Below are positions 1-12,329 of a stretch of DNA of 64,000 nucleotides, one piece after another. The stretch is from Entonaema liquescens. Lineage: Eukaryota > Ascomycota > Sordariomycetes > Xylariales > Xylariaceae. Below the pieces are notes generated by a model. The model made no database searches. It saw only the letters and a program-made list of their open reading frames with translations, and had not been told where the DNA came from. The first letter of the stretch is position 1, and the number at the start of each line of letters is the position of its first letter. The DNA lies in NCBI GenBank assembly GCA_902805475.1, contig CADCSX010000007.1, positions 1,984,001-2,048,000 on the forward strand, in the 5' to 3' direction. Both the position numbers and the translations under genes were made by a program.

Positions 1-761
1 TCCTCTTCCTCGGCTATCTCATTCAGTCTCCGCCGTCGTAATGAACTCGAGGACGAAGAAGCCGAACCGGAGGCGGTATGCAGCGAGCAGGCTGCAGAAA
101 GCTTACTATCTTTCAGATCTTTCGCTACCGAAATTTCGAACGTGACGTCGTACGGCGCAAATCGTTCACAGACAGCATTGAAATGCACTGCTGCGCGAGC
201 TATACATGACAAATTCAAGTCGGGTTAGCGATTCATCCTACCCAGTCTTCTATTTCTAGAGCCAGATTGCAAATGACTAGATAATAGGTATATGATAATA
301 TAATTAGCTGGCTCGCTCACCTTGGATTAGTCTCGAACAATCCTCAGGTTGGTATTTTAATAGAACACTCCTCCGCCTGTACTTGAGAAAGCCATATAAC
401 GGCGACGCCTCTTCGTATTTTGCAATTGCACCACGGACATCAACAATGCCACCATTCCCACGGTCAAGAAGCTCAACTTCGTCGCGATTGGCGTATTTGA
501 GAAGCAACCTGTGTTAGTTCGACCAGACTTAGGTCAGCGGCGCAATCTCAAAGACAAACAAGCAATTCAAGACAGGGGAATAAAGAGGACAACGTTATGG
601 TGGTGGCAGTGACGTAGACCGCGACACATTTACCACAGAAGGAATATTTTGGTTCAAGAAAGAAAAAGAAAAAAAAGAGCTTCATACCATCCCCCAGGTT
701 CGGTGATAGCGGATTCGTGAGCTTCTATAACCTTAGCATCGTCCAGTCCATTCAACGACAT
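1..761 (-). CDS. ADF-H domain (drebrin/coactosin-like) actin-binding protein, N-terminal part, truncated by window edge
   Basis: Three exons on the minus strand join in frame: 761-688, 508-321 and 199 to beyond base 1. Donors are GTATGA and GTGAGC, acceptors ACACAG and TATAG. The protein starts MSLNGLDDAKVIEAHESA, followed by W-LLLKYANRDEVELL, a Gly-rich turn (DRGNGGIVDV), YGFLKYRRR and SRLIQARAAVHFNAV. This is the pattern of the actin-depolymerising-factor homology fold, seen in drebrin-like and coactosin proteins, whose members bind actin filaments. The visible 3' part ends in Ser-rich sequence then RRRRLNEIAEEE, an acidic/basic tail. The stop codon lies left of the window. I recognise the family by pattern, not by search; the gene model itself is firm because all three exons keep one frame. 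Confidence 0.75.
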
Positions 762-3700
762 TTCTTCTTAGAAGAAGCCGTCTAAAGCGACAGCTGATCT
801 AGTAGGATTCGGAGTGTTACGGTGGGAAAATTGTCGACTTTTATTTTTTTTATATGCGATTCGAGATCCTACCGGCCTACAACCAACTATCGGCAGGTGA
901 GATACAGGAAGGATCGGATGGTTGTCCGGAACCAGAACCAGAGCCAATTCGAAAGACCGGCAATCTGGTTCGACATTGAGGCAACACCATACAAAGGTGA
1001 TGATGTATTTACAAAGATGTCACCATAAAAATATGGTATCGACGGCAAGGCGCATAACTTTGAACCGAATTTCTGTACACAGATGAAGATGAGTTGAGGC
1101 GGCCGAAACGAAAATAGGCGGGATAGTGGTATGGGGTTCGACCAGGGGGCGGGAAATTTCGATAGGGGGTTGAAGGACAGTAATATCGTTCGTAACTAAC
1201 TACACATGCTACGTATGTAGATAGACCAGGGATCAGGGGGTGGTGTTCGGTGCGGAAGCCCGAGCGCTAGTAGTAAGACATCTACAGCTCAGATAATCTT
1301 TTTGCAGTACGAAAGGTATGTAGGACAGAAGAAGACACTATTGACGACGATAGAAGAAAGAATAGGTAACTAGAAGATATGAAATGGGAGAAGAATTCGT
1401 GACGAGAACTAGCTTAACGAAACTGCCGAAGATATCTTCAGCAAACTTCATATAATGTAAGGGTTTCTTTTTAATGGACTTTGTAAAAATAGTATTAATG
1501 AAGAATTAAACGAGCGACAATAAACGGGTGGGACCAAAGACAAACAGCCACCTTCTATCTTTGTTTTTTTTTTTCCACAGCAATGTGTAATGTGTATGTA
1601 TGCAGAGAGATGAGATATGGCTAAGAGAGCCTGGTAAGGAGGTTTGATTCAATGGGGTGAAAATATGGTGGTAAGCTTGAAGATGAGCCAATGATAATCG
1701 ATGGGGTGAAGAAAGGGGGGAACGTCGGAAGTGTACTTGGACTTGCACACTTATTTTGTGGAGGTACCTACCTAACAGGAGATTACCCTACCCAGATTGG
1801 GTGCTCTGAGGAAAGTGCGTGTACGTACAGTACACCCCCTGAAATAATGTTAGTTTCTTGTCCGTGCGTCTACAAAAGAAAAGCCATGTGACGTATAGAT
1901 CGGGCTAGTAAAATGTATACATTACAAAAAGTAACCTATCGTACGTCAAAAAAACATATCATAAACATACTATAAGGTACTGCGCAAGCCTTTTTCTGCC
2001 GTAGGAGTACTTAGGGAAAACTGGTAAAAATGTAACGTAAGATTAGCTTAAATTACAATTAAGTATCGTAACAAGTAAGAATTTCCTTTCAAGCCTCCAA
2101 CTTTGCAAACACCCCTCCCCACTTTTGGCAAGCCACACCACCTCAAGCCCCAAATTCAACGTCATTTGACCCCCCCCTTTTTTTTTAAAAAAAAAAAAAA
2201 AAATAAATTATACGTGTTTTCGACTATTTTATTAAATATAAAATTTCGAAAATTTCGTTACATGTAACTATGTACTATCACGTGACGTGGTAGTATAATA
2301 TTATTGGATAAATTTGATAAGTTTGATAGGAATTAAGGTGGCTAAATTAATTAGCCGGGGTTTTACCGGACCAATCGCACCTTGGGGTGTAGTCCTAAAA
2401 CACCCTTGCTACGTACTGACAAGTGGGTCGCGCTAACATTATTTCAGGGGGTGGAGTGTATTAAGTAATCGAGCTATTAGAGGTACATATGCTGATACTT
2501 AGATACTTAGATACATTCAACTAGGTATCTACGTACCTCTTCCATTCTGCTTCCATTCCGAGGTCGAATCCCGTGTCTAAAACATTAGGGCTTTCCATTG
2601 TTAGTTAGGTCTACAATAAACTTACAATATGACAACAGTGTAAGAATACCTTGGTGGAACAAATCTCAAAAGAAGTCATATAACAAGCTGATCTTGGTAG
2701 AGAAATAATTTAGAAGGTTCAAATCTCGGCCAATACTAGCACCAATCTGTAACAAACGGAGAAGCGCTAATCTTGACCACCTTGCATTAGTAGGTAGATT
2801 GTGCCTGTTGTACATATGTATGTACGTGCATATGTACATAACATCAAGTTTAAGGTAGGTAGAACGCGATGAAGCAGCTTCCATTCGAAAAAGCCCCGCA
2901 CCTTTTTGACGCACAGACCTTGCGCAATCTTCAAGGTCCAGAGTTCCAGCTTTGAGACAATTGCAAAACCAGCCAATCATTTCCCACAATGCAAATAAAT
3001 ATACAGTTTACACAGTGTTCTTAATACCAACACGGTGCAGTATCCTACTTCATTACTTCAGGGGTACAACGTGGAGGGCTGTCTCTCGCTTTTATTGATC
3101 CCCTTTTTAATATTCGACTCGACTTTTCGGAAAAGGCGCCAAGACTGTCTTCGGCGTTCTCCTTTTCATTGCCGATAGTGAAAATTATCTTTTTCAATAC
3201 ATTAACTACCGTATTCCAAATCTATGAGCGTACCTAATATAGTCATAAATACTACTTACTTACCTATATATCGTATATTAGTATTCAAGCTTCATGTATC
3301 CGTTAAGACCTCTACTAAAAGCAGCCTAGTTTCAGCTATAGGTAGGTATATACCGCGTTATAAGTTCGTAAATATTATAGGGTAACATCGTCGCGACCTG
3401 GGACAACCCGTATATCGACTCGACGGATGGGATAACTTACATACCATATTCGGATGGCCGAAAACTCTCCCGTGCCCACAACCTGTTAACTATCTAAGAG
3501 ACTTAACCGAAGGAGCCGCAAACCGGACTCGTAAAGATGTAGTCGTGTTTAAATGAGAGGGTTAACTAGTTCGACAAGTCAAATCTACTTGAATTCCCGG
3601 ATAACCCTCCAAACGTCGAATATACCTCGGGTAGATATGTACCAAAAGTCCGGCTTATTATCACGTTTGTGATATAAGCAGTGAACCCTCCCGTGCATAG

Positions 3701-5024
3701 AAACATGCAGTGTAGAGATCGTAACCCTTTCCATGTGCTCTAGAACCTAGCGGATTGACTTGGCGTGCCAACTCCTGGTTTTAACAGATATGGAAACATC
3801 AGAAACTTGGACATTGTTAAGACATAGTTAACTACATAATCAAGATCCTCCTACCTCACGTAAACTCTACTAGATCATACATCAAGTACATTGAGTATGA
3901 CGTTACGACCATGTGCTGATAGGATGCATATACGTATATACAAAGCCAATATCAACTGCTAACCTTACAGCGTCGTTATCCCAAATCAAGATAGTAGATT
4001 AAACTACCTACATATCCCATAATCCCGACCATACATGAGACGTAAGAACCTTAAGTTATGTCCAACCGAAAACCTGGCTTAGAAACGCCGAGAGAGTTTC
4101 TTTTTGCATCTAGGAAGACCTTACTTATTTGCTCGGCCTATAATCTCTCCTTAGGAATCTCTGACTCATATCTTATTCTTATTACCTTCTTAGAAAACAG
4201 GTTTTTGTATCTCGTAGAGAATCTTACTTAGGAAAGTGAATACCTAGCCCTAGTTTACGTTGATATTAGAGGGGGAAACAAGAAACATCTGGACCAGTTC
4301 TACTATATCTCTTGGAGTGTGAATACATACTTCCGGTAAACGTTAGTGTTGACAACCTACTCGGGACGGCCAAGTCAAACGTTTACTCATCCGAGACAGA
4401 AACTTTCTGTCTACCGAAAGCACTGGGATGTTGCTCTGAAAACTGGTAGAGGAATGGCACATAGCCTAGAATTCGGTATTAAAGGATATACAGAAAACCC
4501 GAATTATTCTCAAGCTTCTCACATTTGTCAGTCTGGTCAATCTATCGGCCGGGCCACAAGCTTTCATATTGCCAAAATTTCATTGATTGCTGTGACCAAT
4601 ACCTGTAACGTACACCTTTTCGTAAGTCCATGCAAAGCTAAGCTAAATCATCATCGCCGGTAGGCTTTGCGGCCTACCTGCTAACTTCGTCTCCCGAAAT
4701 GGTCGGGTCTTCGTTTACTCCATAAGGAGGTCTCTCCTTAATACAAATATGAAATGACCAACGCAACCAACCATCCTCGTGAGGCTATCATCTTGACTAC
4801 GGTAGCTTCGTGGTCATGTATTGACCAAGGTCTACCTGAAATATGTACATCATGCCAAAAACGTCAGGCATGTCCCTATCGCCCTTAAAGTAACGAAAAC
4901 CTTGGTCTATCGCGAGTCGAGTTTCGGCAGCAACTTTTGGGAGCGGGATGTAAAATAGGACCATGATCGTTCGTGGAAGGAGGCTCACGAACAATGCACT
5001 GATTCTATTGTAAAAATGCTGGGA
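762..5024. other. intergenic, no supported gene
   Basis: This 4.3 kb spacer is visibly AT-rich, especially 2200-2350 and 3200-4350. It holds a C8-T9-A17 homopolymer block at 2170-2203. Short open frames at 822-1028 (GTG start), 1506-1748 and 4346-4663 show no recognisable domain and no intron logic. The first few hundred bases are the promoter side of the ADF-H gene; the last few hundred lie downstream of the PP2C gene. Confidence 0.6.
2170..2203. repeat. homopolymer block C8-T9-A17
   Basis: Consecutive runs of C, T and A sit at the left edge of an AT-rich stretch. The T/A part is self-complementary. Homopolymers of this length are prone to sequencing slippage. Confidence 0.9.
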
Positions 5025-6925
5025 TCAAGATTTTGATGGCGACCCGGCAGTATTCGGAGACGTTGCATCTGGAGTAGCAAGGCCACTCGCGTTTGGGATT
5101 GCGTCTGCAGTGACCTCTGGTGCATCACTATCTTCTATCGATGCGGGCTCTTCCTCAACTGGACCTTCGATGAGGGTCGGTTTGAAAGCATCTCCGTCTT
5201 CGATGGGTGCAGGATCATGGCCTCGGCCGCTGTTACTAGCTGATATGCCGATGGCGGGAGTGTCACCTTCGGCAATTTTCTGCTTGGTAGAATTTACAAT
5301 TCTTTCGGCCTCGCTAACCTTGCCCACTGTAGCGGAGTTGTCTCCTTCTACGCCGATAGGATTATCCTTATTGTTTTGATGCCCTAGCAAAGCGGCCTTG
5401 TCAAATCGAACAATCATACATGACAAGTTGTCCGTGCTGAAGCGAGCCAGGGCGTGGTCAACAAGTTTCTTGGACGCGGCCACTGGGTCTCGTTCGTCAC
5501 GAACAAGATTAACAGCATCTTGATCTTCACAGACATCCCAGAGCTGGAAATTTGTTAGTAACAATCTTTAGGTGAATAAATATCCAAGAAACTTACCCCA
5601 TCACAAGCGATGATGATAAACTCATCTATTTCGGGTTGGATAACGGTCTCGGTGGTATACGGATGACCTGTCACGAGGTCTTTCATGTATGTATCTCCAA
5701 GAGCTCGAGTGACGGCTAATACACCATTCACACGGTTGTTGAGGATCAAGCCTCCAGCATTTGCGATTCGCTTTCCTTCATTCTCATCGCTACCCTTATG
5801 ATCATACGAAAGACGTAATGCTTTACCAGCTCTACATAGAATGATCCTAGCATCACCCACATTTGCCGTGTATAGAACGCGCTGCCGAACCGCAGTACCT
5901 TTCAACCTTGCATGGGCTGATTCGGCGATAGCATTATTACCGTTGTCGTTCTCAAGCTTCGCATCCCTAGGCTTTAGCGTATCCGAGGTCTTTGAAGCGG
6001 CAGCAGCCGCCGGGGCGATAGCCTGAGAACCAGTGGCAGAGTTGGAACTAGGGACACGATCCTCCCAACGCAAGACGGCAATTGCTGCAGTACAACCACT
6101 GTTCTTAAGGGGAAGCTTCTCGAGCTGTGCGTCAACATTGGTGAAGGTTTGATCTAGAAGTTCGGGAATAGGGACGTTGGGATTACGTCTTATGGTCTCT
6201 TCAAGGATAAGATGCAGCTTCTTTCCACACCAATCCGCGGCGAAGGTACCGGCATGCCCATCAAATATTGCAAAGTAACCGTTGTCAGTCTCCATCATAT
6301 CCTGCGCGCTCGTCTCATGTTGAGGGTTAGAATCCTCTGATGTAGAACCCCGGGACTTTAGGCTCTTGTTACCCGAATCTTGCGCGAGAAGGGGTGCAGG
6401 AGTATGTAAGAAGTTGTAAAGGAACGCATGCGTATCTTCCATCGTACGACGGCATTTCTTGTTTCTATCTTCCCAAACTCCGACGCGGAAGGTAGATCGT
6501 GGACCTGGGATAGATTCGCCAGCCGAATTATTATGCTGGCCTTGAGGCACTGCAAGGGTCTGATCTTGCTTGCCTAGCTTCTGCAGAGGGGTATGGGAGC
6601 TAGCATCGCTGTTCGTCCTGCTAACCTGGCCGAAATTCAAGCTATTCTTGGCGCTGGCTATAAGACTGCTGGCTTTGCTCCCGACACCAGAACTCCTGCG
6701 CTTCTTCTCCGAATTACCAGTATCGGGATTATGCCGCCCGGGCGGGCTGCCATTCCCACTGCGCTTCTCACCGCTGGTGGCCTGATCAGGAGATTTTGAT
6801 GGTGTTCCGCCCGAAGCGGATTCGTGTTTTCGGTCCGGTGACGGAGATTTCTTCTCTGATTTCGCGGAGTCGGCTACAACAGGATCGGATTTGGCCGCAG
6901 TAGAACTGGAGCCGCCGCCAAACAT
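5025..6925 (-). CDS. PP2C-type Ser/Thr protein phosphatase
   Basis: Two exons, 6925-5597 and 5543-5025, with a 53-nt phase-0 intron (GTAAGT...TTTCCAG), give 615 residues. Residues 1-145 are a Ser/Lys/Pro-rich low-complexity extension. The PP2C domain follows: RRTMEDTH at about 159-166, FDGHAG at 221-226, GDARI, LAVTRALGD, ACDGLWD spanning the intron at about 440-446, and STDNLS near 479-484. The Asp residues of ED, DGHAG, ACDG and TDN are the expected Mg/Mn ligands, so the enzyme should be active. An Ala/Ser-rich insert interrupts the domain near 290-345, and an acidic Pro/Glu-rich tail fills 491-615. Layout suggests a Ptc1-like enzyme acting on stress MAP-kinase signalling (family knowledge; orthology not proven). 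The chosen ATG is the first in frame; about 20 open codons upstream lack another Met. Confidence 0.92.
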
Positions 6926-7560
6926 TCTATTAAGCAGACCTCCCTGCGAAGAGAGACTGCGCCGCTTATTTCCTGCCAGATTTTCGAAAAGTTGAAGTCG
7001 TCGAGTAATGGAAGGGGTGGGGATGCGAGGTCAATATGTAGGATGCGCCTAAGTCGTTAAGCGATGCGGAGAAATGCGCAGATCCTCTGGTCTTTGATAA
7101 CGGCGATAGGTGCTGCAGGAGGGAGAGATTTGTTGCACAAAGGTTTATGTAGATAAACGTCAAAGAATTGGGCGCACCGGATGCTTGAATGTGTAGAGAG
7201 CTGTCGTCATATATGAGGCGTTTGGCCAAAGTCTTGTGACGGTGGGACGCTAAAAGAGACTAGGTTAGATAACTGCTGTCATAATACCTATGTGTAGTAC
7301 TGTTATTATATAGGGACCCTGTTGATCGGGGGTTATTGGGGGGTTTAGCCGTAAGGGAGCGATGAACAGAACTGAAAGGGAACGCCTAGCGCCGCAGGCT
7401 CAGGCGATTATGCCAAATATAACAAAATGATGGGATGGAATGATCAAAAGAGAGATGATAACGAGAACAATAGGGAACAATTGGGCTGTACAAAAATAAA
7501 CAGGCGCAAAAACAAGATAGGTCAGGTAGGGCGATAAGTAAGGCAATGTAAGGTTAGATT

Positions 7561-7620
7561 AGGTAGAGACAAGTAAAGACAAGTAAAGACAAGTAAAGAC
7601 AGGTAGAGACAGGTAGAGAA
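7561..7620. repeat. 10-bp minisatellite, six units
   Basis: Six consecutive 10-mers occur with two variants in the order AGGTAGAGAC, AAGTAAAGAC three times, AGGTAGAGAC, AGGTAGAGAA. Confidence 0.95.
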
Positions 7621-8052
7621 CGGATAGACAGGGGTTGAGACTCGAATCCGCTGTTTGAAAGGATGGGGAAAGGGATTTGCGACTCACCAAGCAATTAATT
7701 TTCTAGGTATTGATTGGTCCTTGAACAAGAGGGTATCTGAGACGTGTAGAATTTATATGGTGTGGTATGGTATAAGTACAAAAAACCCGTCGCGAAGTTG
7801 AACAACGAACTCGTTATGGTGTTGTAAGGTTGAATTGGTTGACTGGTGGACTGGTGGACTGGTTAACTGATTAACTGGCTGATAAAAATCGTGGGGTGTG
7901 ATGTAACGGATGGTGGAATTGAATTAACGAACGAGGGGAAGGAATGTGTAGGTAGGTACCTATCTCGAGAGAGATCCACCCCTACCTACTTGCCCGAAGT
8001 TGCTTGTTCTGGTTCTACTTGTTCAGGTCGTTTGAAGGAAGGCGCTATCCTG

Positions 8053-8079
8053 GCTACCCTTGCTACCCTTGCTACCCTT
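8053..8079. repeat. 9-bp tandem repeat, three perfect units
   Basis: GCTACCCTT is repeated three times without mismatch. A looser 9-bp repeat (TGGTGGACT-like) lies at 7838-7880. Confidence 0.95.
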
Positions 8080-9086
8080 GTGTAGCTTCGGACGGAGGAT
8101 GCCAATTGGTCCGTGCTCATAAGGTGTCACAGACGCCGGCGCTTCGGAGCTACAATAGCATCCGGAACGCAGTTACCCATTAAAAAGTCGCCCACTCATC
8201 TTTAAAGGAATGATACCTATGGGGAAATCTTATTAGAAATCCGATTGGGAGACTTTGATGATCACTACATATCGCTAGTATGCACCCACATGACCCTTCG
8301 GTATATATATCTATCTCATACATTCATCTACATACATGATGATGTATGTACGTCCACCAGTATGCACGTCTTTTACATGCCTATGTGTATGTTAGTTTAG
8401 GTATCCTAGTATTTCTCCAACGTATCTCCGACTCGGTATAGGTAGCATATCGCACATGATATCATTTATCCACTTACGTGGTGGTGCCTAATGTCATAGG
8501 TACCTCACTAACCTAGTGTCTCTAGTTTGGGACTACGGCGTTAAACCGCATATCCCGAAAAGCCACGTCTAAGTCGCTCTTATTCTGTAATGACGGTTTG
8601 TTCATCCACCCGAACAGTATATGATCCTAGTTCTCAAACAATTTATTCTTTAACACGACTCGCTATACCGTAACGAATTATTATAACGGACCTTAATCGT
8701 AGCTGAAAAGATTATAGAAAATATTGTGTACATTCAAGTTTTACTACCTATTAACAATCAATAAACACCGACAGATAACTCTCCCACTTCCACTAACGTA
8801 GCATGTTAGTAAAAAGTTTATACTATTAATATGTTTATAAGGTATGGGGACTTTATATATGGATTGGTAATGGGTTTACTGATTTGGTATATTTGTAATA
8901 GCCGCATACATCTGTTGGCTCTCTGAATAAGGTTCGTAGCGATAAATACATATAACCAGCACTCATATAACTATAGGTTCTATCTCTTATCTGCCTCTTA
9001 TTGTTCGTCTTCTTGAAGTGAGAGACGAAGCTTCATAGTGACGCTAAGAATTATAGCAAGAGAAAAGATAAACCAATTTGCCCAAT

Positions 9087-10462
9087 ATGCCAGAGACGTT
9101 CGGCCCAGCTTTCAAAGACCAAGATCGCCCACTCCTAAGCTACGGGTTACCCCTTGTTGAATCACTCCTTAAGCATGCAGACAATACATTTCAAGCAACC
9201 AAAGTATATGTCATCTGTTCTAGATCTCTTGCAAGCAACACGGCGTATCTCGATGAGCTAAAGGGAAGACTGGGCGGTAAACTAGTCGGCGTTAGAGTCG
9301 GCATGAAACCGCACTCGCTCTGGTCTGAGATACTCGAAGTCGTAGCTGATGCGAGAAACGCCGATGCGGATTTAATTGTAACACTAGGCGCAGGAAGTCT
9401 AACGGACGCAGCCAAAATAGTCTCATTTGTATGTTTACATCCTGTAATCGATAATATGGGGGGGTGAAGTGTACGATGCTAAACAAGAACTAGGCGCTAG
9501 CAAACGATGTCTCAACTCATGCCGAGCTGGATTCACTCAGTCCAACAAGTCCAAGAAAGCGTAACGATATAAAGCCGTCCAAAGTCCCTGTCGTTTGCAT
9601 CCCCACTTCGTTATCAGGTGGCGAGTATTCGCCCTTCGCCGGTGCGACCAACGACGAGACGGGACAGAAGCATTCTTTTTCGGGAGCGCTGCAGGCTCCC
9701 GCCCTAGTCATCCTCGACCCGGAACTTACCACGACGACGCCAGAAAAAGTGTGGCTGAGTACCGGTATCAAAGCCGTGGACCATTGTGTTGAAACTCTTT
9801 GTTCTCTGAAAAGTGACGATGCGGCAGATCGAGATGCCAAGCATGGGCTAGCTCAGCTTATACCGGGTTTAATCAAGAGCAAGCAGAATCCTAAGGATGT
9901 CGAGGCACGATTAGAGTGTCAACTTGGTGCTCGAGATGCTATGAGCGCATGCGCCCGGGGAGTGCCTCTAGGGGCAAGCCGTAAGTGAAATTTCATGATT
10001 TTACCCCGTGAGCTACAAACACCATTGAATTAGCTCGAAGTTTATAAGTACATATTGCTTACTTCAATAATCGTAGACGGCATTGGACATCAGCTAGGTC
10101 CAGCGGGCGTAGGTCATGGCGAGACGAGTTGTATTCTAAATCCTGCTGTGTGCAAATATAACTACAAGAAGGGTGCAAATATCGAACGGCAGAACGCCAT
10201 TATCCAACTCCTTTGGGAAGACTCCAAAGCCCGAAAGATCTTCAACCAGAAAGGACTGGAAAAGGAGACGGCTGATCTTGGGGATCTGATGGATGCTATC
10301 ATCCGCACTCTTGAGCTGCCGAGGACGCTTAGTGAGTTTGGTATCGGGGAAGACAAACTTAACAGCATCGCCGAGCACAGTTTAAAGGATCGATGGGTGC
10401 AAACCAACCCAGCCCCTCTGGATAAGGAAGGCGTGCTAGAGATACTGAGGATGGTACTCTAA
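9087..10462 (+). CDS. iron-type alcohol dehydrogenase, maleylacetate reductase-like
   Basis: Exons 9087-9428, 9494-9980 and 10077-10462 join in frame to 404 residues (GTATGT...ACTAG and GTAAGT...CGTAG introns). The family start MPETF fits the ATG at 9087. The N-terminal Rossmann-like part carries VTLGAGSLTDAAK, the NAD(P)-binding GGGS-type loop. IPTSLSGGEYSPFAGATND, GIKAVDHCVE (about 205-214) and SHGIGHQLG...VGHGETSC (about 276-294) are the hallmarks of group III Fe-ADHs. His277, His281 and His290 are in place. The Asp ligand expected in GxDAxxH is Lys207 here, as in the maleylacetate reductase branch, where Asn replaces it and metal dependence is relaxed. Expected role: NAD(P)H-dependent reduction in aromatic or other carbon catabolism; substrate unknown. 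It converges on vps2 with a 170-bp gap. Confidence 0.9.
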
Positions 10463-10632
10463 TGAGCTCTGTTCGTAAAGTGTATTATCCCGTATGAGAT
10501 AGAACAATGTCCATAAAACAAATCCCAAGCTTCCACGCCTTGCGCTCAGAACCGCACATATTAATGTCCCAATTAGTCCAGTCTCGGGTAAATCCTTGGC
10601 TGTCGTCGTAAAACCATACATCTAATCCATAT

Positions 10633-11563
10633 TCATTTTCTCAAACTGTCAAGGCGAGCTTGGAGGTCATCATCTCCGGGATCCCCACCGCCGCCGCTAG
10701 GGCCACCAATAGCTTGAGCAATCCGTCCCTCGGGGGCTTTTTCGGCTTGAAGGCCAGTCGGGGTCTCTCCGAACTGTATACTGTTAGACAACAAGATTCG
10801 CAATGAACACGAGACGGTCCGCTTACGGCTTGGTTTAGGTCGACACCAATCTCCTCCAAGACCTGCTCCACGACTTCATCACCTTCCTCTTCTATTCCAA
10901 CATCCATTGCGTCGTCAATCGCATCATCCATCATTTCCTGCCTCTCGTCCATGATAGCAGTCTCCCGTTCGAATTCCATAGCGATACGTTGTAATGCGGG
11001 TAGATTCATCGACCTATTCATGCTGCCGAGGGCTACTGTGGCTCCCTTCATCGCTTGCATCATTTGTTCGTTCGTTCGATGGGTCTAAAGCGCGTGCTCG
11101 TTAATGCGGTGCTACTAATACGTTCGCATTTAGGAGCAACTAACCTGTAGCCGTAACGATATTTTTGTAGCTGACTCCTCATTCCGTAAAATTTCTCCAC
11201 GTATCTATAGGAAGGCAGTCAGGTATTAGTGGGAACCCCCCGCATGATCGTACACGTTCCTAGAGTTTCTTACCTTCTCGTTCGTACGAGATCCTTTGCT
11301 TGGATCTTTGCTGCTCCCATTTGTCCTTTCTGGGCGCTCTGTTTAATCTGTCCGACAAGAGTCTTCTCTTGCTTCTCTAATTTAACTCGCACTTGGTCTA
11401 GTTCTCGGATTGCCTTGTCGATCATGCGCTGGTTCTTGCGCAGACGCTCAGCGGGCGTCATGCGCTTGCCGAAGGCCCATTCTAGAATCTAACCATATAT
11501 AGTCAGCCTTGTATTCCTAAATAGTCGCCTGCAAGCTGCTGTGGTTCGCCGGCTTACATTCAT
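10633..11563 (-). pseudogene. vps2: ESCRT-III subunit Vps2/Did4 (CHMP2) with a 1-nt frameshift in exon 3
   Basis: Five exons: 11563-11558 (a 6-nt microexon coding Met-Asn), 11488-11274, 11204-11145, 11084-10827 and 10773-10633. The product is about 226 residues: ILEWAFGKRMTPAERL at the start, the basic helix EKQEKTLVGQIKQSAQ, AAKIQAKDLVRTRR, then MNRSMNLPALQRIAMEFE and an acidic region ending in DDDLQARLDSLRK, the C-terminal MIM1 motif that binds Vps4. Vps2 polymerises with Vps24/Snf7 on endosomes to bud multivesicular-body vesicles. Exon 3 is 60 nt where 61 are needed: YVEKFYGMRSQLQK is in one frame and ISLRLQ in the next, with the slip at an A5 run (11165-11169 region). Every other splice junction keeps frame. 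I read this as a likely sequence error in an essential gene, so 'pseudogene' describes only the sequence as given. Confidence 0.88.
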
Positions 11564-11730
11564 CGCCGCGAGAGTTGAGGAAGCTCGGAATCGTAATCAA
11601 GTCGAGAAGTGTATTGGATTGCAAGTAGATGGAGTCGTTGACTTGTTGACCTCTAAAGATTTTGACGAGCCTAGATGAAGTACGCGTATCGTTACGTCCG
11701 ATGGGGTCTAAATAGATATAGGTTTTGTTT

Positions 11731-11774
11731 GGTTCCCAATAGGTTCCCAATAGGTTCCCAGTAAGTTCCCAGCG
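11731..11774. repeat. 11-bp tandem repeat, four units
   Basis: GGTTCCCAATA twice, then GGTTCCCAGTA and a diverged AGTTCCCAGCG. Confidence 0.93.
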
Positions 11775-11942
11775 GTCAGTGGTGTTGTAACCTGGTAAAT
11801 ACGGATCCTGTACCGATTGATGGGAACCTTTGAGTTGGATCAACCTGCAACCTCACATGCAGTGACGCTTGGGGTGAGGTACGTACTTCTTCAAAGTGTT
11901 AGTTACCTACCTAAATAAATCTGCGTTAGGTGACTATGTATT

Positions 11943-11980
11943 TTATACTCTTATACTCTTATACTATTATACTATTATAC
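11943..11980. repeat. 8-bp AT-rich tandem repeat
   Basis: TTATACTC twice followed by TTATACTA twice and a partial unit. Confidence 0.93.
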
Positions 11981-12329
11981 ATATATGAGGTATATATGCA
12001 TGTAAGAGAGCATAAAGACCAAGGTAGGTAATACCTCTAAAAGTCTGATGTAATTCAGGGCTGTGGGTCGATGGCTGCTGCAACTCACAGTTAAGCGCAC
12101 AGCATCTCGACCAATCAAAGCTTTTTGTCTGTATCACCATGCCATAATTTCCCGAGGTCGCCTTCTATTTCCAAAGCAAAAAGCTATCACCGCCCATCTT
12201 CTAACCTACTAAATAAATCTTTCGTTCAGAATCGAACCCCGCGAATCGCTACGAGAGCTAGAATATCGATTTCCCACCAACGATTTCGAATTCGGTAATA
12301 CTTATGAGTTCGCGAATTTAACGAAAGCG

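Larger units (their letters stand above)
6926..9086. other. divergent intergenic region between PP2C and Fe-ADH
   Basis: No gene is supported. It must hold the promoters of both flanking genes, which point away from each other. Three small tandem repeats lie inside (7561-7620, 7838-7880, 8053-8079). The short frame at 7891-8085 ends in one of these repeats and is spurious. Confidence 0.6.
11564..12329. other. divergent promoter region between vps2 and the mitofusin fragment, with tandem repeats
   Basis: No gene is seen. It holds an 11-bp repeat (11731-11774) and an 8-bp repeat (11943-11980). An open frame at 11517-11843 reads through the 11-bp repeat and resembles nothing known. Confidence 0.6.

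Noticed and set aside
822..1028. 68-codon frame as a small protein gene
   Set aside because: It opens with GTG, not ATG, and shows no domain, signal peptide or splice context.
4346..4663. 105-codon frame in the AT-rich spacer
   Set aside because: It opens with a non-ATG codon (TTG) and has no recognisable motif; it could be a decayed element but nothing identifies it.
7056..7229. Upstream coding extension of the PP2C gene
   Set aside because: The frame in phase with the PP2C ORF stays open for a while upstream but has no ATG before a stop; the frame with an initiator here is out of phase.
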